A DNA stretch of 64,000 nt, from positions 248,001 through 312,000 of the forward strand of contig QHYH01000084.1 in the NCBI GenBank assembly GCA_003223215.1. Direction: 5' to 3'. The translations under genes and the position numbers were made by a program. Under the pieces are notes generated by a model that was not told the DNA's origin, did not search any database, and saw only the letters and a program-made list of their open reading frames with translations. This document shows, in pieces, positions 1 through 9,366 of this stretch. The stretch comes from Acidobacteriota bacterium. GTDB taxonomy: Bacteria > Acidobacteriota > Terriglobia > Acidiferrales > UBA7541. Within the stretch, counting starts at the first letter, position 1. The number at the start of each line of letters is the position of its first letter.

Positions 1-2
1 TC

Positions 3-360
3 CCATCGGCAGAGGCATCGAGCGACAAGATCAGTCCCGGCGGTCACCCTTGGGAGAACAAAGCACTCTGGGAAAAAGTCTCCGCGTTGTACCGTGTGAA
101 TAACATTACGACCCCCACTCTCTTCATGGGTGGGAGATTGGCTGGAACGTCCCCATCCTTGGTGGTGATCAGATGTACAGGCCTTCAAGCGCCTCGGCTG
201 TACCACAGAAGTCGTCGTCTACGCCGGCGAATACCACGAATTCAAGACGCCATCCCACGCCAAGGAGCGCCTAGAGCGCTACCTCGCCTGGTATGCCCAC
301 TTCGTGAATGGTGACTCCAGTCCTGCTCGTCCCGAACCATCTCAAAAATCTGGAGAATAG
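3..360 (+). pseudogene. C-terminal end of an S9 (prolyl oligopeptidase-type) peptidase, frameshifted twice
   Basis: The left edge cuts into this gene. Frame 3 reads PSAEASSDKISPGGHPWENK and continues through LYRVNNITTPTLFMGG, the usual C-terminal alpha/beta-hydrolase stretch of acylaminoacyl/dipeptidyl peptidases of family S9. At about position 134 the frame changes and IGWNVPILGGDQMY follows; at about 178 it changes again and continues as AFKRLGCTTEVVVYAGEYHE to the TAG at 358-360. The final His of the catalytic triad is in GEYHEF. Both shifts look like single-base losses, at GGG|AG and TAC|AG. The product would be a secreted or cytoplasmic oligopeptidase if intact. Either the gene is decaying or the assembly has indels here; neighbouring permeases are broken too. 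Identity of the family is fairly sure, functional status is not. Confidence 0.75.
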
Positions 361-505
361 TGAAAACTCGAGTCTTCCCTTCGGATGGGAGGGGCTCGCG
401 TCCGCCCCCTCTTTCCGAAATCACGGCTGCGCGATCGCTGTTTTCGGTGCTTAATCCACGTGACATTCGGTCTCGCCGGTCGTCTGATACAGCCAGGGGG
501 ATGCT

Positions 506-1890
506 ATGACCTCGTTCTGGCGCGACCTTCGCCATGCTTTGCGGTTTCTTCGCCTCAGTCCCGGCTTCACCCTCGTCGCCGTCTTCACCCTTGCTCTCGG
601 AATCGGCGCCAACACCGCCATCTTCCAGCTCATTGACTCCATCCGCTTGCGTACCATTCCCGCCAAGAACCCTCAGGAGTTGGGGACGATCAGAATCGCA
701 GACCGCCACTGGGGCTCCGGCCAGTTCTCCAGCCAGTATTCCCAGCTCACCTTTGGCCGTTTGGTCCGACCAGCGGTTCAATCTGACCACGGGCGGGGAG
801 GTCCGCAAAGCAAAAGGCATCCGCGTCAGCGGCGATTTCTTTCACGTCCTCGGCGTCGAGCCGATTCTGGGGAGGCTGCTTGGTCCGGCGGATGACCAGC
901 CGGGTTGCGGCATCTCTGGAGCAGACATCAGTTACGCCTTCTGGCAACGAAACTTTGCCGGCGATCCTTCGGTGATTGGAAAACGCCTCACCCTGGATGG
1001 CAATTCCTTCCAAGTGATCGGCGTCACGCCGCCTGGTTTCAATGGCATTTCCATAGGCGACACCTTTGACGTTGCCGTGCCGATCTGCGTCGAACCCATA
1101 CTTAGCCCGCGCAACAACCGCCTAACGCGCCGTCATGCCTGGTGGCTCGCCACCATTGGCCGCTTGAAACCTGGATGGACCATCGCGCGCGCCAACGCCC
1201 AAATCCTCGCGGTCACGCCCGCCATTTTGCAGGAAACGATTCCTACCGTTTACGATGCCGAAGCAACGAAGAAGTATCTCGAATATAAGCTCGGCGCGTT
1301 TTCCGCCAGCACCGGATTTTCGGAATTGCGCTCGGATTCCGAGACTTCCCTGTGGTTGCTCCTGGGAATCTCCGGACTGGTCTTGCTCATCGCTTGTGCC
1401 AACCTGGCGAACTTGATGCTCGCGCGCGCCAGCGCCCGCGAGCGGCAAATCACCATCCGCCGTGCCCTCGGAGCCACACGATGGCGAATGGTTCGCGAAT
1501 TGCTGTCGGAAAGCTTGTTGCTCGCAGCAGCCGGGTCAACTTGCGGACTGTTTTTGGCTTTCGCGATAAGCCGCATGCTTGTGACTTTCATTAGTACAGA
1601 GCAGAATCAGATTTTTCTGGATCTCGGAATGGATTGGCGCGTCCTGGCGTTCACCACCGGAGTTGCGGCCGTGACGACCGTTTCCTTTGGGTTGGCACCT
1701 GCCCTGCGTGCAACGCGAGCCGAGCCCGCTATGCTACTCCAGTCGGGGAGCCGGGGAGCGACTGTCGGCCGCGAGCGCTTTAGTCTTCGGCGCATTCTTA
1801 TCGTCTCGCAAGTGGGCCTCTCCGTTGTCCTTCTGATGGGTGCGCTGCTTTTTGTCCGGAGTTTGCGCAACTTGACCACCCTGAATGTCG
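506..1890 (+). pseudogene. Broken MacB/FtsX-like ABC transporter permease (ADOP type)
   Basis: The ATG at 506 opens MTSFWRDLRHALRFLRLSPG followed by the TM1 signature [16 protein letters not shown], the hallmark of the long ADOP permeases of Acidobacteria. At about 750-756 the frame changes, with roughly ten codons apparently missing before WSDQRFNLTTGGEVRKAKG. The periplasmic MacB core follows (VIGVTPPGFNGISIGD), then the central membrane block LLLGISGLVLLIACANLANL with the ARERQITIRRALGATRWRM loop, and ILIVSQVGLSVVLL. Similarity stops at about 1885 (LRNLTTLNV), where a normal protein would continue for another 350-400 residues. So the gene has an internal frameshift or deletion and has lost its C-terminal half. 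Such permeases are thought to form substrate-export or lipoprotein-handling ABC systems; this copy should be dead. Confidence 0.8.
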
Positions 1891-2260
1891 GCGACGCGCA
1901 GTGCCGCACCGTCAGGCGCGTCGCATCTGCAGTGGGGAGGGCGCCACTGCGATCTAGCTTGTCCACGAGTACTTGCGCGCAGCATGATCGCCACAAAGTA
2001 CAGACTCTTCAGCGCCGAACCGAAAGCTAGTAAGTTCCCAAGATACGCGCACACTGAGGAGGGGCGGTACTCGGTATTTCGATTTGGGTCGCCACGCGAT
2101 AAGTCACGGATGGTCGGCTACCGGAAGCTATCCGGCTTCGACGGCGGGATTAGTCCCGGGAAGCCTGGTTCGGGGACATGACCGGTGATCTTCTCGAACC
2201 CCGTTTCTGGAACACGAGGGACGGCTGTCCGGGACCAGACTGCGGGTGGCGGCAACTAAA
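1891..2260. other. Unassigned stretch after the truncated permease
   Basis: The sequence following the permease break does not continue the permease in any frame. It contains short open frames on both strands, none with a recognisable domain or a convincing ribosome binding site. It probably represents a recombination or deletion scar between the two gene remnants on either side. Confidence 0.4.
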
Positions 2261-2568
2261 TCACCGCGACAAGCCGACGCGGCGCAATTTTTCCTGGAAG
2301 TGAGGGTCTGACCTCAAGTTGTCGAGTCGGGGATCCACCCCGATAAGGGGCAGTCAATCGAACGGTCGCGATATGCCTTCTCAAGCCAGGCGAGTGCCTG
2401 CTGTTTATCTCCCAGCACAGCATAGACGCCAGCTTCGTTGAATCCGCAGACATAGCGCTCTCGAGCAGAGCCCTCGATTCCGGGGAGCATCGCACGAGCT
2501 TCCGGTTTGTACCATCCGGGAGTTGAGAGGTGAAGGTCGCGTCCAAACTGCAACTGGGTCAGAAAGTC
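2261..2568 (-). pseudogene. C-terminal tail of a TPR protein, frameshifted
   Basis: On the minus strand one frame reads FGRDLHLSTPGWYKPEARAM and then NEAGVYAVLGDKQQALAWLE, a TPR helix pair. After DRSI the reading frame changes at about 2352 and the family's usual ending continues in another frame as LPLIGVDPRLDNLRSDPHFQ and EKLRRVGLSR before a stop at 2261-2263. This pattern (a TPR, then DPRLDNLRSDPHF) is the conserved tail of acidobacterial winged-helix or serine/threonine-kinase proteins with C-terminal TPR sensor regions. Only the last ~100 codons remain; the upstream part is missing where the tricorn gene ends at 2604. It is a gene fragment with no expected product. Confidence 0.7.
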
Positions 2569-2603
2569 GCGTCTGCACTTCGAGCAGGTCAGAACCCACC
2601 GAA

Positions 2604-5600
2604 CTAGCGTGGGTCAGCCTCTTTCGAATGATAGTTGGGATACGCTGGGCGATGAGGATGCGGAAGCGGGTTTTGCTTCAACTCTTCCATCACCACCTGA
2701 ACGGCCTTCTCCAATTGCGGATCGCGGCCCTTAAGAGTGAGTTCCGGATCGAGCTCCGCTTCGATATCCGGGGCGATACCGTGATTTTCCACTTCCCACT
2801 GGCCATTGGGATTCCAGACGCCGGAGCTCGGCGCTGAGACGAAACCGCCGTCCATCAGCTCAGGGGCCGCAGCTCGTCCGACTAAACCGCCCCAGGTTCT
2901 CTTGCCAATCAACTTGCCGACACCGGCACGCCGGAAGTACCAGGGCATAGCGTCTCCGCCTGAACCCGCAAATTCGTTGATGATCATGACCTTCGGCCCA
3001 AAGATCGCGCCTTGCGGCTGATCCTCGTCTTCTCCGTCTCGTGTGGCGACCAAACTCAGCAGCCTGCGCTGAAGGATCTCGATGATGTCGGTGGCCAGCG
3101 CTCCTCCGCCGTTGAACCGCTCGTCAACAATGACTGCTTCTTTGCCGACTTGCGCGAAGAAATAACGGGTAAAATTGGTGTAGCCGCCAAACCCAGTGTC
3201 TGGCATGTAAACGTAGGCAACGCGTCCCTCCGTCATCTGGTCCACTTTGCGACGGTTGTCCTCGATCCAGGCCAAGTTGCGTAACCGGGTTTCGCTGGAC
3301 ACCGGGACGACCGTGACTTCACGGGAGTTTGCGCCGGTAGGGTCAGAACCAACCTTCAGAACGACCTGTTTGCCTGCGGTTTCCTCGAAGAAGGAATAAA
3401 TGTCATCGGTGCCGAGGATCGGCCGTCCATTCACTGCCAATAGGTATTCTCCTGCGACCACGTTGACACCCGGCTGAGTAAGCGGCGCCTTGAGGTCGGT
3501 GTTCCAATTCTCCCCGGTGTAAACCCGTGCGAATCGGTAGCGGCCGTTCTCAATTCTGTAATCCGCACCGAGGAGTCCTGTCTGAACATGTTTTACTTCA
3601 GGACTATCGCCGCCAAAAATGAAAAGGTGCCCTACTGTCAGTTCGCCAAGCATCTCGGCAAATAGATAGTTCAGATCCTGCCGCGAGCCGATACTCGCAA
3701 GGTAGGGTGCATACTTCTTCTCTGCAGCCGTGAGGTCGAGACCGTGGTAGCCGGGATCGTAGAAGAAATCGCGCTCCACGCGCCAAACTTCGTGATACAT
3801 CTGCTTCCATTCTTCCCGCGGCTTCACACGCACTTCCAGGCCGTCGGTTTTTAATAATCCCTCGCTGGCGTCGCCGCCGGGAGGTTGGGGCCCTGGGCCG
3901 TCGCTCGACATAGGTTTGGGCGCCTTAATGAACCAGTGGTCGCCCTGCCGGTAAAGCATCTTCTCGCCATTTTGCGAGATCTCGAAGAAACGCACACCGC
4001 TCAAGGCCACGTCTGCCTTTCGCTTCTTCAGGTCGAAGCGATGAACCGTCAGACTGAACTCCTGGCCGGGGCTCGGGGCAGGAGCTTCCAAAGAGTAGAG
4101 TTCGCCGGACTTTCCGACCTGTAAACCGACGTAACGCCGCATCGGCAAAGAAAGTGCCAAGATTCGCTGGCCTATGTTGTCGAAATCAATCTTGACAAGG
4201 ACTTTCTCGGGAGGCTTGTCTTTGGCCGTGTCCGGTTTCTCTTCTTCTTTCTTGTCCGCTGACTTCTTTTCCTCGACGGGCTTCTCCTCGTCACTCTCCG
4301 GCGCCAGCGGAGAGGGTTGGTCCTTCGCCAGCACGACCAAATAAACGCTGCGTGTCACGGGGCGCGTTGCACTGTGGATGTCGGGCTCCAAAGAAGGTCC
4401 AGAGTCTGTGCTGGCGGTGAAGTAGAGGTGCTTGCCATCCTTGTCGAACATCGGGTTTCTGGCGTCACTCATGCCATCGGTGAGTTGTGTGTGTTTTCCC
4501 TCGTCAATGGAATAGAGAAAGATGCCGCTCAGGTGGCTAGGAAGTCTTCTCTCATAAGCCAGCCAGCGGCTATCGGGCGACCAGGCCGGCGGCGGCCCGC
4601 CGAAGGTCCAGAAGATGTCATGATCTATTTTGACGGGCTTCTTCTGTTCCACGTCTACGTACCAAACGCTGAGGTGGTTGTCGCGATAGGCGATCTTTTT
4701 GCTGTCGGGCGACCAGCGAGGAGAGAAGAAGAAGCCTGTTCCGAGGCTGATCTTCTTCACCTCGCCGGTTCCATTCTGGTCGCGGATATGGAGCGCATAC
4801 TCCCCTCCTTCGTCGGAAAAGTATGCGATTGTCTTTCCATCGGGAGACCAGGCAGGATCGCGCTCCATCACCGAAGAGCTGTTAGTGAGGTTGCGCGCGT
4901 CGCCCTTTTCAGCCGGGACGGTGAGGATTTCGCCATGCGCCTGGAAAACTGCACGCGCACCGGTCGGAGAAATGTGAGCGTTCTGGAGGCGCTTTCCCAC
5001 GTTCACGAAGTGATCGCGAAGCTCAAGCAGGTCGCCGGCTATCCGGACATTCACCTGCTTCGTTGTGCCGGACTTCAAATCGTAGAGATGCAAAGAGCCA
5101 AACTGCTCGTAAACAATGGCATCGGGACCGGCGGAAGCTGACTTCAGATCCAGTCCACGATTCTCCAGCTCCTTCTTGACCTCCTTTGCATGCATATCGT
5201 ACGAAAACAGGCTCACCGGCCCGTCCCGGTCGGACAGGAAGTAGATTTTGTCGCCCACCCACATAGGGTTGAAGTCGTTGGAATTGTCCCGAGGAATCTT
5301 CTCGATTCGTCCACTGGATAGGGTGGCGATCCAGATTGGAGTCGTCTGCCCGCCGCGATACCTCTTCCACGCCTGTTGCCACTGCGCAATCGGGACGTAG
5401 GCAATCCGCGAACCATCTGGCGAAAACGAACCTTGTTGTGCCATGGGAAGCGGCAGTTCTGCAGGAAATCCGCCTTGGACCGGAGCGGTAAAAAGCCGGT
5501 CGAAATAGGAGAAGCTGTTTCGTGCGGAACGGAAGAGCACCTGTTTGCCGTCAGGCGTCCAGCCCACGGCAATGTCATCGCCGGGATGATGCGTAAGCCG

Positions 5601-5900
5601 TTTGGGAAAACCGCCCTCCGCGGGCATCACAAAAACGTCGACATTTCCGTCATACTCGCCGGTAAATGCGATTTGTGTTCCATCCGGCGAGAACATCGGA
5701 TCGGTCTCCACACCGGCTCCGGTCGTGAGCCGCTTAGCGTCGCCACCCTCGCGCGGTACGCTCCAGAGATCTCCCGCATAGACAAAAATGATCTGCGTGC
5801 GACTGAGCGCAGGTTTTTGCAGGAGCAGAAGTGAATTGTCTTGAGCGGCGCAAATGGTCGCCGCCATAAACAGGCACAACACCCAAACGAAGCGTGGCAT
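2604..5900 (-). CDS. Secreted tricorn-type protease, S41 family
   Basis: This 1098-residue protein starts with a signal peptide (MPRFVWVLCLFMAATICAAQ). The first half is a TolB/WD40-like beta-propeller region with repeated FSPDGTQIAF, WSPDGKTIAY and WSPDSKKIAY blades. A Lys/Glu-rich linker lies around residues 530-570, followed by the tricorn C1 domain (EVWRVERDFFYDPGYHGLDL), a PDZ domain and the S41 tail-specific protease core. The putative nucleophile is Ser980 in NEFAGSGGDAMPWYF. The likely catalytic His is in ELTVGHLFIFGG. Length and domain order match bacterial tricorn homologues, which degrade peptides; the export signal suggests periplasmic or extracellular use. It is intact although genes on both sides are broken. 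It is probably monocistronic: an ATG at 5900 is preceded by a GGAGGTCTCAC-type RBS. Confidence 0.93.
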   Translation of the reverse strand: MPRFVWVLCLFMAATICAAQDNSLLLLQKPALSRTQIIFVYAGDLWSVPREGGDAKRLTTGAGVETDPMFSPDGTQIAFTGEYDGNVDVFVMPAEGGFPKRLTHHPGDDIAVGWTPDGKQVLFRSARNSFSYFDRLFTAPVQGGFPAELPLPMAQQGSFSPDGSRIAYVPIAQWQQAWKRYRGGQTTPIWIATLSSGRIEKIPRDNSNDFNPMWVGDKIYFLSDRDGPVSLFSYDMHAKEVKKELENRGLDLKSASAGPDAIVYEQFGSLHLYDLKSGTTKQVNVRIAGDLLELRDHFVNVGKRLQNAHISPTGARAVFQAHGEILTVPAEKGDARNLTNSSSVMERDPAWSPDGKTIAYFSDEGGEYALHIRDQNGTGEVKKISLGTGFFFSPRWSPDSKKIAYRDNHLSVWYVDVEQKKPVKIDHDIFWTFGGPPPAWSPDSRWLAYERRLPSHLSGIFLYSIDEGKHTQLTDGMSDARNPMFDKDGKHLYFTASTDSGPSLEPDIHSATRPVTRSVYLVVLAKDQPSPLAPESDEEKPVEEKKSADKKEEEKPDTAKDKPPEKVLVKIDFDNIGQRILALSLPMRRYVGLQVGKSGELYSLEAPAPSPGQEFSLTVHRFDLKKRKADVALSGVRFFEISQNGEKMLYRQGDHWFIKAPKPMSSDGPGPQPPGGDASEGLLKTDGLEVRVKPREEWKQMYHEVWRVERDFFYDPGYHGLDLTAAEKKYAPYLASIGSRQDLNYLFAEMLGELTVGHLFIFGGDSPEVKHVQTGLLGADYRIENGRYRFARVYTGENWNTDLKAPLTQPGVNVVAGEYLLAVNGRPILGTDDIYSFFEETAGKQVVLKVGSDPTGANSREVTVVPVSSETRLRNLAWIEDNRRKVDQMTEGRVAYVYMPDTGFGGYTNFTRYFFAQVGKEAVIVDERFNGGGALATDIIEILQRRLLSLVATRDGEDEDQPQGAIFGPKVMIINEFAGSGGDAMPWYFRRAGVGKLIGKRTWGGLVGRAAAPELMDGGFVSAPSSGVWNPNGQWEVENHGIAPDIEAELDPELTLKGRDPQLEKAVQVVMEELKQNPLPHPHRPAYPNYHSKEADPR

Positions 5901-6204
5901 GTGAGACCTCCGTTTCAGGACGATTAATATAGCCCGATTCGCAGAAGGCGTGCCTTTCTATCCATGGCGCCAGGGCAGCCGATGAAGACGGGGTTGTTTC
6001 CATGCAGGTCATAGCACCAATGAACTTCGTCTAGCTGTTCGAAAAAGACAGGGGTCATTTGGTCCCAAGCGTCGTTGGGAGAGTTAACCACCCGGATTAC
6101 GGGCAACTCTGACGTAACGATTTAGGTAAGGGTTGCCGACCATCTGTCCGGAATCCCTGCTTCCAAGCGCGTTTCTCATACAAACCTGGAACGGAGGTTG
6201 GCCC
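5901..6204. other. Intergenic region between divergent tricorn and PadR genes
   Basis: This should contain the promoter of the leftward tricorn gene and upstream sequence of the rightward PadR gene. A 60-codon open frame on the minus strand (5924-6106) matches nothing I recognise and has no good RBS, so I do not call it. A TTGACA hexamer lies at 6205-6210, just outside, without a clearly spaced -10 box. Confidence 0.4.
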
Positions 6205-6235
6205 TTGACATGCCTTGCTAACAATTCGAACGTGC

Positions 6236-6250
6236 CATAGTCTAACTATG
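6236..6250. promoter_or_regulatory. Perfect palindrome, candidate PadR operator
   Basis: CATAGT-CTA-ACTATG is an exact inverted repeat (6-bp arms, 3-bp centre). It lies 14 bases before the PadR start codon and overlaps the space where the ribosome binding site begins. PadR repressors usually bind short AT-centred palindromes in their own promoter, so autoregulation of the PadR-permease operon is a reasonable inference. A TTGACA at 6205-6210 could be the -35 element, but the spacing to any -10 is not ideal. Confidence 0.5.
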
Positions 6251-6264
6251 CCAGGGGTGATGCC

Positions 6265-6594
6265 TTGCACCGAGACGAGATTCCTCCAGGAACACTTTAT
6301 CTGCTGATCTTGAAAACTTTGGCGCGCTCCGGCGAGATGCATGGATATGAGATCGCCAATTCTATTCAGCGGATATCGGATGACGTTCTCCAAGTCGAAG
6401 AAGGCTCGTTGTACCCCGCGTTGCAGCGGATGCTCATCAAGGGATGGGTGACCGCGAAGTGGGGCACGACGGCTGGCAACCGCCGGGCTCGTTACTACCA
6501 GCTGACTGCAGCAGGCCGCAGACAATTGGCCGTCGAGATGTCGCAGTTCGAACGCGTCATTGGCGCGATCACGCGTGTGATTGAAGCGGTCTGA
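6265..6594 (+). CDS. PadR family transcriptional regulator
   Basis: This 109-residue protein is a one-domain PadR winged helix of the short kind. The diagnostic N-terminal stretch is [20 protein letters not shown], then [10 protein letters not shown] and the wing signature [15 protein letters not shown]-terminal helix ([20 protein letters not shown]) serves dimerisation. The start is TTG at 6265: an in-frame TAG at 6238 excludes earlier starts, and AGGGG at 6253-6257 gives a 7-base spacing. The next gene begins 13 bases downstream and is an ADOP permease, the standard partner in Acidobacteria, so this regulator most likely represses its own operon. The permease partner is broken, leaving the regulator possibly without a target other than itself. 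Confidence 0.9.
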   Translation: MHRDEIPPGTLYLLILKTLARSGEMHGYEIANSIQRISDDVLQVEEGSLYPALQRMLIKGWVTAKWGTTAGNRRARYYQLTAAGRRQLAVEMSQFERVIGAITRVIEAV

Positions 6595-6607
6595 AAGGAG
6601 CTCCGTT

Positions 6608-9009
6608 ATGGACTGGCTGCGCGAACTGGCAAGGCGCCTCAGCATGCTGATGCATCGCCGCCAGTTTGATGCCGACCTCGAAGAGGAGGTGCGCCTGCAT
6701 TTGGAATTGCGGCAAGAAGAACAGTTCGAGTCCGGCATGACGGCAAACGAGGCTCGGGCCGCTGCTCAGCGCCGGTTTGGCAACGCAACGTACCTGAAGG
6801 AAGAAAGCCGCATCGCGTGGGGCTGGGAATGGTTCGAGAACTTGGCGCAGGATGTTCGCTACGGCCTGCGCATGTTGCGCAAGTCCCCGGGCTTCACGGC
6901 TGTCGCCATCCTCACCCTCGCTCTCGGCATCGGCGCAAACACAGCGATATTCAGCGTGATCAATGGAGTGCTGCTCAGTCTGCTTCCCTACAAGAATCCG
7001 AAGCAACTCGTAGTCATAAAGGAAAACGATTCGCTCCCGAACGTGATCGATATCCAGAGACAGACGCGCTCATTCTCACAGGGGGGCGGAATCAACGTCG
7101 AGAAGATGGATTACATAGGCGCAACCGAACCTGTGCAAGTCCGGGCTCATCAATGCGGGGTTTCTCGAAACGCTAGGCGTGCAGCCGATGCTGGGCCGGA
7201 TCATTTCGCCTGGGGAAGATGTACAAGGCGGGCCGCGTCTCGCCATGGTAAGCAACCACTTCTGGCAAAACTACCTCAGCAGCGATCCACATGCTGTGGG
7301 CAACACGATTCAACTGGGCGGAAACTCTTATACGGTGATCGGCGTAATGTCCGCGAGTCTTGCTCCGCCAGCGGAGCATGCCGACGTTTTCGTTTCACTC
7401 ATCGTCCGCGACCCGGGAGCGGGCGCTGAGCGCGATTTGCACTTCTGCATACCTACTGGCGAGTGAAGGAGGGCGTTACGCTGGCGCAGGCGCAGGCCGA
7501 TATGGCCGCGATCGACCGTCGGCTCGCGGAGCAGTATCCGGCCGAAGAAAAAGAACGGAAGAGCCAATTAGTGCCGCTGCATGAATGGCTGGTAGGAGAC
7601 GTGCGGTCGGCACTGCTGGTGCTCTTCGGAACTGTAGGCCTGGTTTTGCTGATTGCGTGCGCGAATTTCGCGAGCTTGCTAATGATGCGGGCGGTTGCGG
7701 AGCGCCGGGAACTGGTGATTCGGGCGGCCCTGGGCGCGGGCCGCGGCCGGCTCATCCGGAAAACGCTGACAGAGAGCGCACTGTTGTCGGTCCTCGGCGG
7801 TGCGGCCGGACTACTGTTCGCGAAGTTAGGCACGAGCATGCTCCTGACCTTGAGGCCGGAGGAACTGGCCCGGCTGAGCGGGATTCACATGGATACACGA
7901 GTGCTGCTGTTCGTCTTCGTGGTCTCAGTGCTGACCGGCATCGTGTTCGGAATGGCGCCGGCATGGATCGCGGCTCGTGCGGACGTTGCCGAGGCTCTGA
8001 AAAAGAGCGGGCGGAGCACAACCTCCAGCACGATGGGGCATAGCATACGGAAAATTCTGGTCACATCGGAACTGGCGGTTGCCTTGGTGCTGCTAGTGGG
8101 GGCCGGGTTGTTGATCAAAGGATTCTCACGGTTGCGCTCGATGAACCCCGGTTTCAATGCCGCGAACGTAATGACGATGTATCTCCAATTGCCCAAGACG
8201 CGATACGGCGAAATCCCCAAACAAACCCAGTTCCGCCGCGAGTTGCTCAGCCGCTTGAACTCCCTACCGGGCGTGCAGGCAGCGATGGTGACTGATATAC
8301 CGCTCGGCGGGAATTATGTGGGCCACCGTTTCGTCATCGCCGGACGCCCTCCTGTGGCCGTGGGGGGTGAGCCCAAGGTGCAAACCCTTTCTGTGATGGG
8401 CGATTACTTCCACGTGATCAGACTCCCCTGCGTGCGGGGCGCGACTTCACCCCCTTGGACCGCGAAGGGCAACCGTTGGTGGCACTTGTAAACGAGGAAA
8501 TGGTGCGGGAATTTCTCCCGCACGAAAACCCAATCGGCGTGCGCATTCGCTGGGCGGGCGACACAGGGCCGCCACACTGGATGACCGTTGTCGGCGTTGT
8601 GGGCGACGTAAAACATTCAGGATTGAATCAACCGACGGATCCCGCTGTGTATACCCCTTTTTCGCAGTCCGACGAAACCTGGAGACGATTTATGACGCTC
8701 GTCATCCGGGCTCGGGATGCGGCTCCTGGGCTCGTTGAAGAAGTGAAGAAGCAGATCTGGAGCGTGGACAGCCAGATCCCGGTAAGCGACGTGCACACCA
8801 TGGACGACCTCATAGCTGTGTCGCTGGCGCAGCAACGGTTCAACATGCTGCTCCTCGGACTCTTCGCCGCGCTCGCGTTGATCTTGGCTGCGGTGGGAAT
8901 TTACGGCGCGATGGCCTATGCCGTGAACCAGCGAACGCATGAGATCGGCATACGGACAGCGCTGGGAGCGCAGCGACGCGATGTGTTGCGGCTCGTTGTG
9001 AGAGATTAA
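6608..9009 (+). pseudogene. ADOP-type MacB/FtsX-like permease with three frameshifts
   Basis: ATG 6608 (AAAGGAG upstream) opens an N-terminal cytoplasmic region typical of PadR-linked ADOP proteins ([20 protein letters not shown]), then [20 protein letters not shown] as TM1. The reading frame changes at about 7140, again at about 7440 (before YWRVKEGVTLAQAQADMAAI) and at about 8430 (before [20 protein letters not shown]). Between the shifts the protein is well conserved: VLLIACANFASLLMM, AERRELVIRAALGAGRGRLI and [21 protein letters not shown] stop after LRLVVRD at 9009 removes the last membrane segments; degenerate matching sequence (GARIVSMSP) can still be read just after it. Gene length would be about 810 codons if repaired. 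It lies directly after the PadR gene and would be cotranscribed with it. Confidence 0.85.
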
Positions 9010-9146
9010 CCGCACGGGGCGCGGATTGTCAGCATGAGTCCGACTAGCACAGCTAGCCGAACTTTCGCAGTTGAGCACATCTGAGCCGGTTAAGTGCTTT
9101 GGAATCAGTCGAGGTTAGGGAAAGGTCTCCACCACAAAATAGGCTC

Positions 9147-9362
9147 CTACCGGACGGTTTGTACTTCGATTTCGTAACTCTGTTTTTGCGCGACCAGGCG
9201 CGGTGGCGGCTGGCTCGGCAACTGCAGCTTCAGCTTTTCGATGAGCAGCTTGGTGTCGAGAGCAGGCTGTGTGTAGCGCGGCAAGATCAACCATCGTTGA
9301 TCGACGGTAGGAATCCACACATCAATCATTTTGATTTCGGCTAACTTCTCCAGCACCGCCGT
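9147..9362 (-). pseudogene. Remnant of an IS4/IS1634-like transposase C-terminus
   Basis: The minus strand reads LEKLAEIKMIDVWIPTVDQR, then WLILPRYTQPALDTKLLIEK and LKLQLPSQPPPRL. The pattern of a 'DVWIPT.D.R.L...RYTQP' block followed by a leucine-rich helix and a P-rich ending is what I recall from the C-terminus of IS4/IS1634-type transposases. Only about 70 codons survive and no inverted repeats are visible. The fragment begins immediately after the stop codon of the neighbouring beta-helix gene. Family assignment is from memory of the motif and should be treated as likely, not certain. Confidence 0.55.
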
Positions 9363-9366
9363 TGCG

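Noticed and set aside
4317-5141. 274-codon open frame opposite the tricorn gene
   Set aside because: Antisense to the propeller region; no recognisable motif and no RBS.
5924-6106. 60-codon minus-strand open frame upstream of the tricorn gene
   Set aside because: No homology that I recognise and no ribosome binding site; it lies where promoters are expected.
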